Of a DNA stretch of 31,387 nt, positions 16,433-25,688 are shown in pieces. This DNA comes from Firmicutes bacterium CAG:534 (GTDB lineage: Bacteria; Bacillota; Clostridia; Lachnospirales; Lachnospiraceae). The stretch is taken from contig FR894522.1 of NCBI GenBank assembly GCA_000436115.1, positions 46,965-78,351 on the forward strand. Reading direction: 5' to 3'. The position numbers and the translations under genes are program-made. Each line of letters starts with the position of its first letter. Positions within the stretch are counted from its first letter, which is position 1. The notes beneath the pieces are model-generated. The model was not told the DNA's origin. It made no database searches and saw nothing but the letters and a program-made list of their open reading frames with translations.

Positions 16433-16462
16433 TTGTTGAACTTTAAAACATTTTGTTATAAA
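16433..16462 (+). promoter_or_regulatory. Candidate promoter of the nucleoside ABC importer operon
   Basis: TTGTTG (16433-16438), an 18-base spacer, and TATAAA (16457-16462) lie in the AT-rich gap after gpsA; TTGAAC at 16436-16441 is an alternative -35 with a short 15-base spacer. The predicted leader is about 70 bases. I looked for a purine riboswitch in it and did not find the conserved core. Confidence 0.45.
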
Positions 16463-16483
16463 GTAATTAGGTAATTTATTAAA

Positions 16484-16515
16484 GCGCAGGAAGAAAGTCA
16501 TGATACTTTTTGCGC
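16484..16515 (+). other. Leader hairpin upstream of the BMP lipoprotein gene
   Basis: AGAAAGT (16492-16498) pairs with ACTTTTT (16505-16511, one G-U) around a six-base loop. GCGC (16484-16487) pairs with GCGC (16512-16515) beneath it, leaving a four-base bulge. It lies 24 bases before the ATG and could protect the mRNA's 5' end. There is no direct sign of regulation. Confidence 0.35.
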
Positions 16516-16539
16516 AAACACACAATCAGGAGGAGAGAA

Positions 16540-17772
16540 ATGAAAAAGTTTTTGAGCCTTTTCGTCGTATCTGCTATGGTCGTTTCCCTTTGTGCATGCG
16601 GAAGCACGTCAAATAGCGGAAATGCAGATGCTGCAGATGCAACGGAAGAAACCGCAACCGAAACCACGGAAGCTGAAACCGAGGACAGCACACAGGCAGA
16701 AGAAACAGCAGATGGCGAAGCAGCAGCAACAGGCGTTATGCCGGCTATTGCAAAGGAAGACATCAAGGTTGGCGTAATCCACATTACAGATCCTGCAGAG
16801 GGAAGTGGATATACTTACACACATGACCTTGGCATTCAGGGAATGCAGAAGAACATTGGACTGGATGACAGCCAGATCGTTCGTAAGAACAATGTAAGCG
16901 ACTCTGATGCAACCGCTATTGAAAATGCAATGCGTGAGTGCGTAGAGGAAGGCTGCAACATTATTTTTGCAACAAGCTGGGGCTTTATGGATACCTGTGA
17001 AGCACTTGCAGAGGAATATCCCGATGTGATCTTTTCACATGGTACCGGCTATAAATCAAATGGCGTAAACTTCAATAACTATTTCGGAAGAATTTATCAG
17101 GCAAGATACCTTGCAGGAATTGCTGCAGGTATGAAGACCGAGAGCAACAAGCTTGGTTATGTAGCTGCTATGGGTCAGGAGAACTCTGAGGTAACTGGCG
17201 GTATCAACGCATTTGCAATGGGCGCTTACTCCGTAAATCCTGATTGTGAAGTATATGTAAAGGTTACAAACAGCTGGTTCGATCCCGAAGGAGAAACACA
17301 GGCAGCACAGGCACTTGTTGACCTTGGATGTGATGTGATCGCACAGCACTGTGATACACCGAACCCTCAGACCGTTGCAGAGCAGAACGGCGTATGGGGC
17401 GTTGGATATAACTCCGATATGTCCAAGGATGCTCCGGGTGCTGTCCTGACATCCGTAATGTGGGATTGGTCCGTATATTATACCTACGCAGTACAGTCTG
17501 TAATTGACGGTACATGGACCGGCGAAAATTACTTCGGCGGCATGGCTGACGGCCTTGTAGATATCGCACCTTTGTCTGATATCTGCGCAGAAGGCACCCA
17601 GGAAGCTGTTGATGCTGCAAGAAAGCAGATCACAGAAGAAGGCTTCAATGTATTTGACGGCGTAATCGAGACCAATGACGGAAGCACCGTAGGCGAGGAA
17701 GGTTCTACCTTAAGTGATTCCGATATCACAGGAAATATGAACTGGTATTTCAAGAACGTTGTAGTTAAATAA
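16540..17772 (+). CDS. BMP-family lipoprotein, nucleoside ABC importer binding protein
   Basis: Surface lipoprotein of the Bmp/PnrA/Med family, which captures purine nucleosides for ABC import. The N-terminal signal ends in a lipobox with modified Cys20 (SLCAC). A strongly acidic Thr/Ala/Glu-rich linker (about 28-65) tethers the binding domain, which starts near KEDIKVGVIHITDPAEGSG. The ATG at 16540 follows AGGAGGAGAG, a very strong ribosome site; a longer in-frame start is not supported. Codon use is more biased than in neighbours, fitting high expression. A terminator-like hairpin follows, then the ATPase and two permeases, so this is the first gene of the importer. Substrate within the nucleosides is not readable. 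Confidence 0.93.
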   Translation: MKKFLSLFVVSAMVVSLCACGSTSNSGNADAADATEETATETTEAETEDSTQAEETADGEAAATGVMPAIAKEDIKVGVIHITDPAEGSGYTYTHDLGIQGMQKNIGLDDSQIVRKNNVSDSDATAIENAMRECVEEGCNIIFATSWGFMDTCEALAEEYPDVIFSHGTGYKSNGVNFNNYFGRIYQARYLAGIAAGMKTESNKLGYVAAMGQENSEVTGGINAFAMGAYSVNPDCEVYVKVTNSWFDPEGETQAAQALVDLGCDVIAQHCDTPNPQTVAEQNGVWGVGYNSDMSKDAPGAVLTSVMWDWSVYYTYAVQSVIDGTWTGENYFGGMADGLVDIAPLSDICAEGTQEAVDAARKQITEEGFNVFDGVIETNDGSTVGEEGSTLSDSDITGNMNWYFKNVVVK

Positions 17773-17787
17773 GAGAAAGCTTCATAT

Positions 17788-17817
17788 TGGGCGGTCATGA
17801 AATGGCCGCCCATTTTT
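17788..17817 (+). terminator. Intra-operon terminator-like hairpin after the binding-protein gene
   Basis: An 11-bp stem, TGGGCGGTCAT (17788-17798) with ATGGCCGCCCA (17802-17812, one G-U), has a GAA loop and five T residues. It lies between the lipoprotein gene and the ATPase gene with no clear new promoter after it. It probably allows partial read-through, so that more binding protein than transporter is made. Confidence 0.85.
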
Positions 17818-17864
17818 GTCTAGTTAATGATTGGCCGGATAAAATAATACAGGGGGAGGATGGC

Positions 17865-19406
17865 ATGGCAGAACAGGCAAAAGAAACCTATGCGATCGAA
17901 TGTAAAAAGATAACCAAAAAATTTGGAACGGTTATAGCCAATGATGAAATTGATCTGAATGTCAGATATGGAGAAATCCTGGCGTTACTTGGAGAAAACG
18001 GTTCCGGAAAGACCACACTTATGAATATGCTGTCCGGCATCTACCATCCGGATGGCGGTCAGATTTATATCGGCGGACAGGCAGTCAAGATCAATTCTCC
18101 TGTAGACGCCATGAACCTGGGAATTGGAATGATCCATCAGCATTTTAAGCTGGTAGAGGCATTCAGGGCAATGGACAACATTGTCCTTGGCACCAAAGGA
18201 AAAAAAGAAAAAGCAAAGGTCACAAGCGAAAAGATCAAAGCGATCAGCGAGACCTATGGACTTGAAATCGAACCGGAAAAATACGTCAGCGATATGAGCG
18301 TGTCAGAAAAGCAGACCGTTGAGATTTTGAAGGTATTATATAAAGGGGCGGAGATCCTGATTTTGGATGAGCCTACAGCAGTGCTCACGCCGCAGGAAAC
18401 GGAAAAGCTGTTCCATATTCTGCGTAAGATGAAGGCAAGGGGCTGCGCAATCATTATTATTACACATAAGCTGCAGGAGGTGCTTTCCATCAGTGACAGA
18501 GTGACCATTTTGCGGAAAGGAAAGAGTATTGAAACGGTGGATACGGCTTCCTGTGACGCCAGAAAGCTTACAGAGCTTATGGTAGGAAGACCGGTGAGCC
18601 TGGAAATAGAACGGCCTGTGATGCCGGATTGCGAGACCATTCTGAAGGTGGTGGATCTGAGCGTTCAGAAGGCGGACGGTTCTGTTGCCATTGACGATAT
18701 TTCCTTTGAGATCAAAAAGGGAGAGATCCTGGGAGTGGCAGGAGTGGCCGGAAGCGGACAGAAGGAGCTTTGCGAAACCATTGCAGGACTTTTGCAGGCG
18801 CAAAAAGGAGCTATTTTGTTCCATAAGGAAAACCTCCTTGGCAAGACCCCTTCGGAGATCATTGAAAAGGGCGTGAGCATGAGCTTTGTCCCGGAGGATC
18901 GTCTGGGAATGGGACTGGTTGCTTCCATGGGAATGACAGACAATATGCTGCTGAAAAGCTATCAGAAGGGAAAGGGGCCGTTTATCAGCAGAAAGCCTGC
19001 TAAGGAGCTGGCAGAACGACTGATCGAAAAGCTGGACATTTCTACTCCGGGGACAGAAACTCCGGTCAGACTGTTAAGCGGCGGTAATGTACAGAAGGTT
19101 TTGCTGGGAAGGGAAATCGAGTCTTCCCCGGCTGTGCTGATCACAGCCTATCCCGTAAGAGGACTGGACATTAATTCCTCCTATACGGTTTATGATCTTT
19201 TAAATGAGCAGAAAAAGAAAAACGTAGCGGTCATGTATATCGGCGAGGATCTGGACGTTCTGCTTGAACTTTCCGACAGGATCATGGTACTGTGCCATGG
19301 AAAGATCACAGGTATTGTAGATGCGGCCAAGGCCACAAAAGAAGAGATCGGTATGCTGATGACCGGGGAAACCGCAGAGGATACCATAGGAAAGGAGGAG
19401 GCATAA
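17865..19406 (+). CDS. Nucleoside ABC importer, double ATPase subunit (NupA/YufO-like)
   Basis: A 513-residue fused ATPase with two nucleotide-binding domains, as in sugar/nucleoside (RbsA/YufO-type) importers. Domain 1 has Walker A GENGSGKTT (43-51) and Walker B with catalytic Glu in ILILDEPTAVLTP; its signature is MSVSEKQTVEIL. Domain 2 has a degenerate Walker A region (GVAGSGQKE), signature LLSGGNVQK, and AVLITAYPVRGLD in place of a canonical DEPT box, so it lacks the catalytic Glu, which is usual for this subfamily. The ATG at 17865 follows GGGGGAGG. The permease gene starts immediately after the stop. Confidence 0.94.
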   Translation: MAEQAKETYAIECKKITKKFGTVIANDEIDLNVRYGEILALLGENGSGKTTLMNMLSGIYHPDGGQIYIGGQAVKINSPVDAMNLGIGMIHQHFKLVEAFRAMDNIVLGTKGKKEKAKVTSEKIKAISETYGLEIEPEKYVSDMSVSEKQTVEILKVLYKGAEILILDEPTAVLTPQETEKLFHILRKMKARGCAIIIITHKLQEVLSISDRVTILRKGKSIETVDTASCDARKLTELMVGRPVSLEIERPVMPDCETILKVVDLSVQKADGSVAIDDISFEIKKGEILGVAGVAGSGQKELCETIAGLLQAQKGAILFHKENLLGKTPSEIIEKGVSMSFVPEDRLGMGLVASMGMTDNMLLKSYQKGKGPFISRKPAKELAERLIEKLDISTPGTETPVRLLSGGNVQKVLLGREIESSPAVLITAYPVRGLDINSSYTVYDLLNEQKKKNVAVMYIGEDLDVLLELSDRIMVLCHGKITGIVDAAKATKEEIGMLMTGETAEDTIGKEEA

Positions 19407-20522
19407 ATGAGCAGTGCGGAATATAAGCAAAAGGAGCCGCTGCTCCGTATTGAAAAGAAGGCAGAGCTTCCCTCCAAAAAAATATTGCTGCTTCGCCTTT
19501 TGGCAGTGGTGCTTTCCCTGATCGCAGGGGGGATCTTTATTGCCTGTGTGGGACAGAATCCTTTTGTGATCTATGCAACGATCCTGTCGGGGGCTTGCAG
19601 AAGCGTGATGGCATTTCAGGGAACTATTAAGATCATGATCCCTCTGCTGATCAGCTCTCTCGGAGTGACCCTTGCCTTTAAAATGAAATTCTGGAATATC
19701 GGAGCAGAGGGGCAGATCATTTTCGGCGCCACCTGTGCGACCTTCTTTGCACTGTTCTGCTCAGGCATGAACCATGTGCTTTTGGTGATCATTATGTTTC
19801 TGGCAGGCTTTTTAGGCGGCGGCCTGTGGGGACTTTTACCGGCGGTCTTTAAGGTGAAGTACAACACAAATGAAACGCTGTTTACATTGATGCTGAATTA
19901 TATTGCACTTCATATTGTATCCTATTTAAGGGACGGCCCCTGGATGGATCCCAGTGCCCAGGGCTTTCCCAAGATCGCAAGATTTGACAAGAATGCTTCC
20001 CTGGATAAGCTCTTTGGGATCCAGTTTGGCTGGCTGATCGCCCTGATCCTTGTTGTAGTTCTGTTTGTGTATTTAAAGTATACCAAGCAGGGATATGAGA
20101 TCAGCGTAGTGGGAGAAAGTCAGGATACTGCAAGATATGCGGGAATGAACGTGAAAAAGATCGTTCTCAGAACCATGTTTTTTAGTGGAGGGATCTGCGG
20201 ACTGGCAGGAATGATCCAGGCAACCGGTTCGGATATCACCTTAACCACTTCTGTAGCCGGAGGCGTTGGATTTACAGCCATTATCGTGGCATGGCTGGCA
20301 CAGCTTAATCCTTTTTCCATTTTGATCGTTTCCTTTTTGTTCAGCGTTCTGGAAAAGGGGAGCAGCGTGATCCAGTCCAGCTTTGGACTTTCTACGGACT
20401 GTGCGGATGTGCTGCAGGGAATCATCCTGTTTTTCATTCTGGGCTGTGAATTTTTTGTAAGGTATCGCTTTACATTTCGGCGTAAGCAGAAAATAGAAGC
20501 TTCAGAAGGAAAGGAGGCCTGA
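19407..20522 (+). CDS. Nucleoside ABC importer permease 1 (YufP/NupB-like)
   Basis: A 371-residue integral membrane protein of the BPD_transp_2 family, with about eight to ten hydrophobic segments. Family-like stretches are FWNIGAEGQIIFGA, LLPAVFKVKYNTNETLFTLMLN and VVGESQDTARYAGM. It has a long charged cytosolic N-terminus (about 1-28). Its ATG directly follows the ATPase stop, with GGAGGAGG just upstream. The second permease starts two bases after its stop. The two form the channel of the importer. Confidence 0.93.
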   Translation: MSSAEYKQKEPLLRIEKKAELPSKKILLLRLLAVVLSLIAGGIFIACVGQNPFVIYATILSGACRSVMAFQGTIKIMIPLLISSLGVTLAFKMKFWNIGAEGQIIFGATCATFFALFCSGMNHVLLVIIMFLAGFLGGGLWGLLPAVFKVKYNTNETLFTLMLNYIALHIVSYLRDGPWMDPSAQGFPKIARFDKNASLDKLFGIQFGWLIALILVVVLFVYLKYTKQGYEISVVGESQDTARYAGMNVKKIVLRTMFFSGGICGLAGMIQATGSDITLTTSVAGGVGFTAIIVAWLAQLNPFSILIVSFLFSVLEKGSSVIQSSFGLSTDCADVLQGIILFFILGCEFFVRYRFTFRRKQKIEASEGKEA

Positions 20523-20524
20523 AA

Positions 20525-21481
20525 ATGGATATGATCATTAAATTTTTAGTTGCGGCAGTAGGCGCCGGGACGCCTCTTCTTTTTGGAACGGTAGGGGAAA
20601 TCCTGACGGAAAAGACCGGGCACTTAAATCTGGGCGTGGAAGGAATGATGTCCATTGGTGCATGCGCAGGCTTTATGGCAGGGTATTATACGGATAACTT
20701 TGCACTGGCCCTTCTGGTGGCAGCACTTGCTGGAGCGCTGAGCGCACTGATCTATGCGGTGCTTACGGTAACCTTTATGGCAAACCAGAATGTGACCGGC
20801 CTGACGCTGACGATCTTCGGGATTGGACTTGCCAATTTTATTGGAATTTTTGTTTTGAATAAAACACCGGAGGGAACCTTAAAGCTTCCGGAAAAGATCA
20901 CGGCTGCCATGAGGGGAATTCATATTCCGGGACTCAGCGATCTTCCTATAGTGGGAGAGCTGCTTTTCTCTTACAGTCCCTTCGTGTATATCGGTATTGT
21001 GATCGCACTGGTCTGCGGCTATTATTTGAACAGAACCAAGACAGGCCTGAACGTGAAGGCAGTGGGAGAAAATCCGGGTGCGGCTGACGCGGCGGGAATT
21101 AAGGTAACAGGAGTAAAATATGCCAATATTGTTTTAGGCGGTGCCATCTGCGGAATTGGCGGTGTGTATTGCTCCATGATCATCAATGGCGGCGTATGGA
21201 TCAGCGACAATGTAGGCGGACTTGGATGGATTGCGGTAGCGTTAGTTATATTTGCAAACTGGCAGCCTGCTTATGCAATTCTTGGTTCCTTTGTGTTTGG
21301 AGCGCTCAGAGTGTTAAAATATTATATACCCCAGAGCGTGCTGCCCTTCCCGGTTGCGTTTTATGATATGCTTCCGTTTTTGATGACGGCTCTTGTTCTG
21401 GTGATCAGCTCCATGAGGAAATCTGGAAGGATCAATCTTCCGGCAGCTCTTGGACTGAATTATTTCCGTGAGGAACGATAG
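20525..21481 (+). CDS. Nucleoside ABC importer permease 2 (YufQ/NupC-like)
   Basis: A 318-residue membrane protein of the same family as permease 1, with motifs PLLFGTVGEILTEKTGHLNLGVEGMM and AVGENPGAADAAGIKV. It is the fourth gene of the lipoprotein-ATPase-permease-permease set, the standard order for BMP-type nucleoside transporters. GGAGG (20514-20518) precedes the start by a suitable distance. I see no terminator in the 75 bases to tyrS, so some read-through into tyrS is possible. Confidence 0.93.
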   Translation: MDMIIKFLVAAVGAGTPLLFGTVGEILTEKTGHLNLGVEGMMSIGACAGFMAGYYTDNFALALLVAALAGALSALIYAVLTVTFMANQNVTGLTLTIFGIGLANFIGIFVLNKTPEGTLKLPEKITAAMRGIHIPGLSDLPIVGELLFSYSPFVYIGIVIALVCGYYLNRTKTGLNVKAVGENPGAADAAGIKVTGVKYANIVLGGAICGIGGVYCSMIINGGVWISDNVGGLGWIAVALVIFANWQPAYAILGSFVFGALRVLKYYIPQSVLPFPVAFYDMLPFLMTALVLVISSMRKSGRINLPAALGLNYFREER

Positions 21482-21556
21482 GAAAAATACAGGATGGATA
21501 TAGCGGTGTGCAAATATTCCGGCCGCAGGGAATTAAAAGAAAAGAGGGATTAGAAA

Positions 21557-22780
21557 ATGACGATTTTTGATGAATTAAAAGCAAGAGGCCTTTTGGCTCA
21601 GCTTACAGATGAGGAAGAAATTAAGGAACTGATCAATAACGGAAAGGCAACCTTTTACATCGGCTTTGACCCCACAGCAGATTCTCTGCATGTAGGACAC
21701 TTTATGGCCCTCTGCCTGATGAAACGTCTTCAGATGGCGGGAAATAAGCCGATCGCACTGCTTGGCGGCGGAACGGGAATGATCGGCGATCCTTCCGGCA
21801 GAAGCGATATGCGCAGCATGATGACAAAGGAGACCATCCAGCATAACTGTGACTGCTTTAAAAAGCAGATGAGCCGCTTTATTGACTTTTCCGAGGGAAA
21901 AGCCATGATGGTCAATAATGCCGAGTGGCTCCTTGATCTCAATTATATTGAATTTTTAAGGGAGATCGGACCGCATTTTTCTGTGAATAACATGCTGCGT
22001 GCAGAATGCTACAAGCAGAGAATGGAAAAAGGACTGAGCTTTTTGGAATTTAACTACATGCTGATGCAGAGCTACGATTTCTACGAGCTGTTCCAGAGAT
22101 ACGGCTGCAACATGCAGTTTGGCGGAGACGATCAGTGGAGCAATATGCTTGGCGGAACAGAGCTGATCCGCAGAAAGCTGGGGAAAGATGCTTACGCCAT
22201 GACCATTACCCTTCTTTTAAACTCCGAGGGCAAGAAGATGGGGAAAACGCAAAAGGGTGCTGTATGGCTTGATCCCAATAAGACTTCACCTTTCGAGTTT
22301 TACCAGTACTGGAGAAATGTGGCTGATGCGGATGTACTGAAATGTCTGCGGATGCTTACCTTCCTGCCCATCGAACAGATCGATGAAATGGATCACTGGG
22401 AGGGCAGCGAACTTAACCGCGCCAAGGAGATTCTTGCCTTTGAGCTGACAAAGCTGGTACACGGAGATGAGGAAGCGGAAAAAGCGCAGGAGAGCGCAAG
22501 AGCACTGTTCAGCTCAGGCGTAGCAGCACAGATGCCTACCACCGAGCTTTTCGAGGAAGACTTCACGGATGGAAGCATTGATCTGATCTCCGTGCTGTGC
22601 AAATCCGGCCTGGTACAAACCAGATCCGAAGGAAGAAGAGCTATCGAGCAGGGCGGCGTTACCCTTGGGGAAGAGAAAATCACAGATGTAAAGGCTTCCT
22701 TTGGCAAGGATACCTTTGCCGGAGAAGGAATTGTTTTAAAGAGAGGAAAGAAGAATTTCCGCAAGCTGATCTTAAAGTAA
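21557..22780 (+). CDS. tyrS: Tyrosyl-tRNA synthetase
   Basis: Charges tRNA-Tyr. This class I synthetase of 407 residues has the HIGH-type motif HVGH (45-48) in FDPTADSLHVGHF and the KMSKS-type loop KMGKT (227-231). The tyrosine-binding region GGDDQWSNMLGG is present, and a C-terminal S4 RNA-binding domain ends the protein. The start ATG has GAGGGAT just upstream. The 75-base gap before it is too short for a T-box leader, and none of its conserved elements is visible. A GH74-like gene follows after 30 bases, an unusual partner. Confidence 0.98.
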   Translation: MTIFDELKARGLLAQLTDEEEIKELINNGKATFYIGFDPTADSLHVGHFMALCLMKRLQMAGNKPIALLGGGTGMIGDPSGRSDMRSMMTKETIQHNCDCFKKQMSRFIDFSEGKAMMVNNAEWLLDLNYIEFLREIGPHFSVNNMLRAECYKQRMEKGLSFLEFNYMLMQSYDFYELFQRYGCNMQFGGDDQWSNMLGGTELIRRKLGKDAYAMTITLLLNSEGKKMGKTQKGAVWLDPNKTSPFEFYQYWRNVADADVLKCLRMLTFLPIEQIDEMDHWEGSELNRAKEILAFELTKLVHGDEEAEKAQESARALFSSGVAAQMPTTELFEEDFTDGSIDLISVLCKSGLVQTRSEGRRAIEQGGVTLGEEKITDVKASFGKDTFAGEGIVLKRGKKNFRKLILK

Positions 22781-22810
22781 GAAGATATCGGGAATGGAAA
22801 GAGACATTTC

Positions 22811-25162
22811 ATGAAGGAAAAGAAATATCGTTATGGCAATCTGCCGATTCCGGGTGGCGGATATGTAACCGGCTTTCTGTTTCACCCGAAAAAAGAGAAA
22901 GTACTGTATCTGAGGACAGATATAGGAGGAAACTACAGGTTTGACTATGGTAGTCAAACCTGGCGCTCCCTGAGCGAAAAGGTCAATATGCTTGACCTGG
23001 CAGAAACCTATCCCATTGCCATTGCAACAGATCCCAGCAATGCGGACAGTCTTTATGTGATGAGCGGAACGGACGGCGCTGTGGATGAAAACGGCGCTTT
23101 CTGTGGAAAGCTGTCTGTTTCCCTGGACGGGGGAAAGACCTTTGAAAGCAGAAAGGTTCCTTTTTATGTCCATGGCAATATGAACGGACGGGGAACAGGA
23201 TTCCGGTTGATCAAGGATCCCTCCCGGGAAAATACCTTTTACTTTGCAAGCCAGAAGGACGGACTTTTACGGACCAGAGATCTGGGAGAAAGCTGGGAGA
23301 GGCTGAAATGCGGCGGAGAACAGTTTATGGCCTTTGTCTGGTGCAGCGAGGATGGGAAGGTGATCCTTGCGGGAACAGCCGGCGTTACCACCGGGAATGA
23401 ACGGTTCCGGGGGCATAGTCTTTATATTTCCTATGATGGCGGGGAGAACTTTGAACCTCTTCCTATGCCGGAAAACAGGGAAATGTCAAAGGCAAAGTGG
23501 AACGGCTATGTAGCACAGAGATATGATTATGACGGAACGTATTTTTACTGCACTCTTTCCTGTACAGGTAAAAACGCTTATATTACGGACGTGGGATACA
23601 GCTGTGACTGCGGGGATGTGGTAGGCGGCCGGATCCTGCGGTATTCCTTTGACAAGCAGGGAAAAATCAGCGGCTATACGGATATTACGCCCCGGATCGC
23701 AGCAGATGAGAAGGGGATTTATGAGGTTACGGATCAAGCGCTTTCCTATGGCTTTGGCGGTATTTCAGCCTGCCCTGGCATGCCGGGACTGCTGGCAGCA
23801 AGTACCCTGTGCCGTGAGGAAGGGGATATGCTTTACCTTTCACGGGACTATGGACAGACCTGGGAGGTAGCGCTTTTTGATCTGGTCATTGGAAACCTGC
23901 ATTTTGAGACTTCCTATATGAAGCCCGAATATAACGGGGGGCATTCTCTGCTTCACTGGCTCAGTGATGTGAAGATCAATCCTTTTGATCCGGAAGAAGT
24001 ATGGTTTAACAGCGGAACCGGAGTGTTTGTCAGCAGAAATTTCCTTCATGAGGACAGAAGCTTTACAGATTGCTGCCGGGGGATTGAAGAAACCGTTCAT
24101 TTAAATGTATACAGCCCGGTAGACGGACCGGTAAAAGCTCTTGATATTGTGGGGGATCTGGGAGGATTTGCGTTTGAAGAGTTTGACAAAGCCTGTGAGA
24201 ATTCCTTTGCAGACAGACAGGGGAACCGCTATATTACCTGTATTAATGCAGATTTCTCGGACAGTCATCCGGAGAACGTGATCGCTACGCCAAGAGGAAA
24301 CTGGAAGGGAAAGACAAAGGGCGGACTGATCCTGTCACAAAATTATGGTCTGGATTTTGATAGAATTCCCCTTCCTTTTGGAATTTCCGATTATCTGGAT
24401 GAACGGTTCCATGAAATAGAAAAGCCTAATGTGAATTCAGGTTGGGCAGCTATGAGCAGCGATGTCCAAACCTTTGTATATGGCGTGGCAGATGGGATCC
24501 ACCTGTTTATGGAGGGACTGATCACCAGTAATGACCGGGGAAAGAGCTTTTGCAAAACAAGAGTTTTTGATCTGGACGGCAGGGAGATAACAAACAGCAA
24601 AAAACACCTTAAGGTCTATGCAGATCGTGTCAGACCTCATGTGTTTTACGGGTTTGGAGATGGAATGCAGATTTTTGTGAGCACTGATGCAGGAAGAAGC
24701 TTCTACCAGTGGGAAAAGCCTATGTTCCCGGAAAGTCTCTGCCTTGGACTGATCAACTGTGCAAACAAAACAGAGATCAGAGGAGAAGCCGGAAAAGAAG
24801 GAGTTTTCTATGCAGCGCTTGGAGAGTACGGGCTTTATAAGCTGACCTTCCGGCTGGAGGAAAAAAGCATTCTTTCGGTGAAGCTTACCAAGGAGGGAGA
24901 AAAAGCCTACCGGGTAGGACTTGGCGTTTTATCTCCTCAAAGCAGTTACTTAAAAGATCCGAAAGCCATTTATCTGTGCGGAGTCATTGAGGATATCTAT
25001 GGATTTTTCCGTTCCTTTGATGATGGGAAAAGTTGGGAAAAGATCAATGACGAAACGCAGCAGTTTGGGGATATTAACAGCATTGACGGAGACAGCAGGG
25101 CATTTGGCCGCTTCCTGATCGCAACCGGTTCTTTTGGACTGAAATACGGAGAGGAAATGTGA
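22811..25162 (+). CDS. GH74-like Asp-box beta-propeller glycosidase, predicted cytosolic
   Basis: A 783-residue protein resembling glycoside hydrolase family 74 (xyloglucanase-like), built from two seven-bladed propellers. The family start GNLPIPGGGYVTGFLFHP with LRTDIGGNYRFD (Asp37) and a second conserved block LSDVKINPFDPEEVWFNSG (Asp386) match the places of the two catalytic Asp in GH74. At least seven Asp-box repeats of the SxDxGxxW/F type are visible, for example SLDGGKTFE, TRDLGESWE, SRDYGQTWE, STDAGRSFY, SFDDGKSWE. There is no signal peptide or membrane helix, while most known GH74 enzymes are secreted. The stop overlaps the next gene as GTGA. Substrate is not readable; it may act on imported oligosaccharides. 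Confidence 0.75.
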   Translation: MKEKKYRYGNLPIPGGGYVTGFLFHPKKEKVLYLRTDIGGNYRFDYGSQTWRSLSEKVNMLDLAETYPIAIATDPSNADSLYVMSGTDGAVDENGAFCGKLSVSLDGGKTFESRKVPFYVHGNMNGRGTGFRLIKDPSRENTFYFASQKDGLLRTRDLGESWERLKCGGEQFMAFVWCSEDGKVILAGTAGVTTGNERFRGHSLYISYDGGENFEPLPMPENREMSKAKWNGYVAQRYDYDGTYFYCTLSCTGKNAYITDVGYSCDCGDVVGGRILRYSFDKQGKISGYTDITPRIAADEKGIYEVTDQALSYGFGGISACPGMPGLLAASTLCREEGDMLYLSRDYGQTWEVALFDLVIGNLHFETSYMKPEYNGGHSLLHWLSDVKINPFDPEEVWFNSGTGVFVSRNFLHEDRSFTDCCRGIEETVHLNVYSPVDGPVKALDIVGDLGGFAFEEFDKACENSFADRQGNRYITCINADFSDSHPENVIATPRGNWKGKTKGGLILSQNYGLDFDRIPLPFGISDYLDERFHEIEKPNVNSGWAAMSSDVQTFVYGVADGIHLFMEGLITSNDRGKSFCKTRVFDLDGREITNSKKHLKVYADRVRPHVFYGFGDGMQIFVSTDAGRSFYQWEKPMFPESLCLGLINCANKTEIRGEAGKEGVFYAALGEYGLYKLTFRLEEKSILSVKLTKEGEKAYRVGLGVLSPQSSYLKDPKAIYLCGVIEDIYGFFRSFDDGKSWEKINDETQQFGDINSIDGDSRAFGRFLIATGSFGLKYGEEM

Positions 25163-25671
25163 CGGTGCAGGATAGGATCAGGCTGGAAAGCAAAGACCTT
25201 TTGCCTTATCTGGGAGAAAACCATATGCTTATGGTTTTAAGAGAGGACAGAACCAGAGGAAAGGTGAAGGAAGTCATGGGAAAGATCCTGATGTGGATTC
25301 CCTATGATGCTGATTATGAGCAGAGAAGAATTCTTCTGGAGAAATGGTACCGCAGACAGGCAGAGCAGCTCCTTAGTGAAAAGGCAGCCTTTTATGCAGA
25401 ACGCCTGGGAGTAAGCTTTGCGGATATCAGGATCAAGGATCAGAGAAGCAGATGGGGAAGCTGCAGCAGTAAGAAAAACCTGAATTTTAACTGGAGGATC
25501 ATCATGGCGCCGGAGCCGGTGTGCGATTACGTTGTGATCCATGAGATCTGTCACCTGCTGCATATGGATCATTCCAGGGAGTTCTGGAAGGAAGTGGAAG
25601 GACTGTGCCCGGAGTATGGTCAGTATAAAAGCTGGCTTAAGGAAAAGGGCGGGCTTTTGTATCCCTTTTAA
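25159..25671 (+). CDS. YgjP-type zinc metallopeptidase-like protein
   Basis: A 170-residue protein of the YgjP/DUF45 metallopeptidase-like family. The zinc motif HEICHLLHMDH gives His128, Glu129, His132 and a probable third ligand His138, followed by the family's SREFW. The segment DQRSRWGSCSSKKNLNFNWR upstream is also characteristic. No signal peptide is seen, so it is cytosolic. The start is GTG overlapping the stop of the GH74-like gene (GTGA), with GGAG seven bases before it, so the two are translationally coupled. The cellular role of this family is unknown. Confidence 0.9.
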   Translation: MTVQDRIRLESKDLLPYLGENHMLMVLREDRTRGKVKEVMGKILMWIPYDADYEQRRILLEKWYRRQAEQLLSEKAAFYAERLGVSFADIRIKDQRSRWGSCSSKKNLNFNWRIIMAPEPVCDYVVIHEICHLLHMDHSREFWKEVEGLCPEYGQYKSWLKEKGGLLYPF

Positions 25672-25688
25672 ATTTCAAAAAAAGACAG

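Noticed and set aside
16463..16539. Possible purine riboswitch before the nucleoside importer
   Set aside because: The conserved purine aptamer core and its three-helix layout are not present; only a simple hairpin is seen.
21482..21556. Possible T-box leader before tyrS
   Set aside because: The gap is only 75 bases and shows neither the conserved T-box sequence nor a terminator; too short for a T-box.
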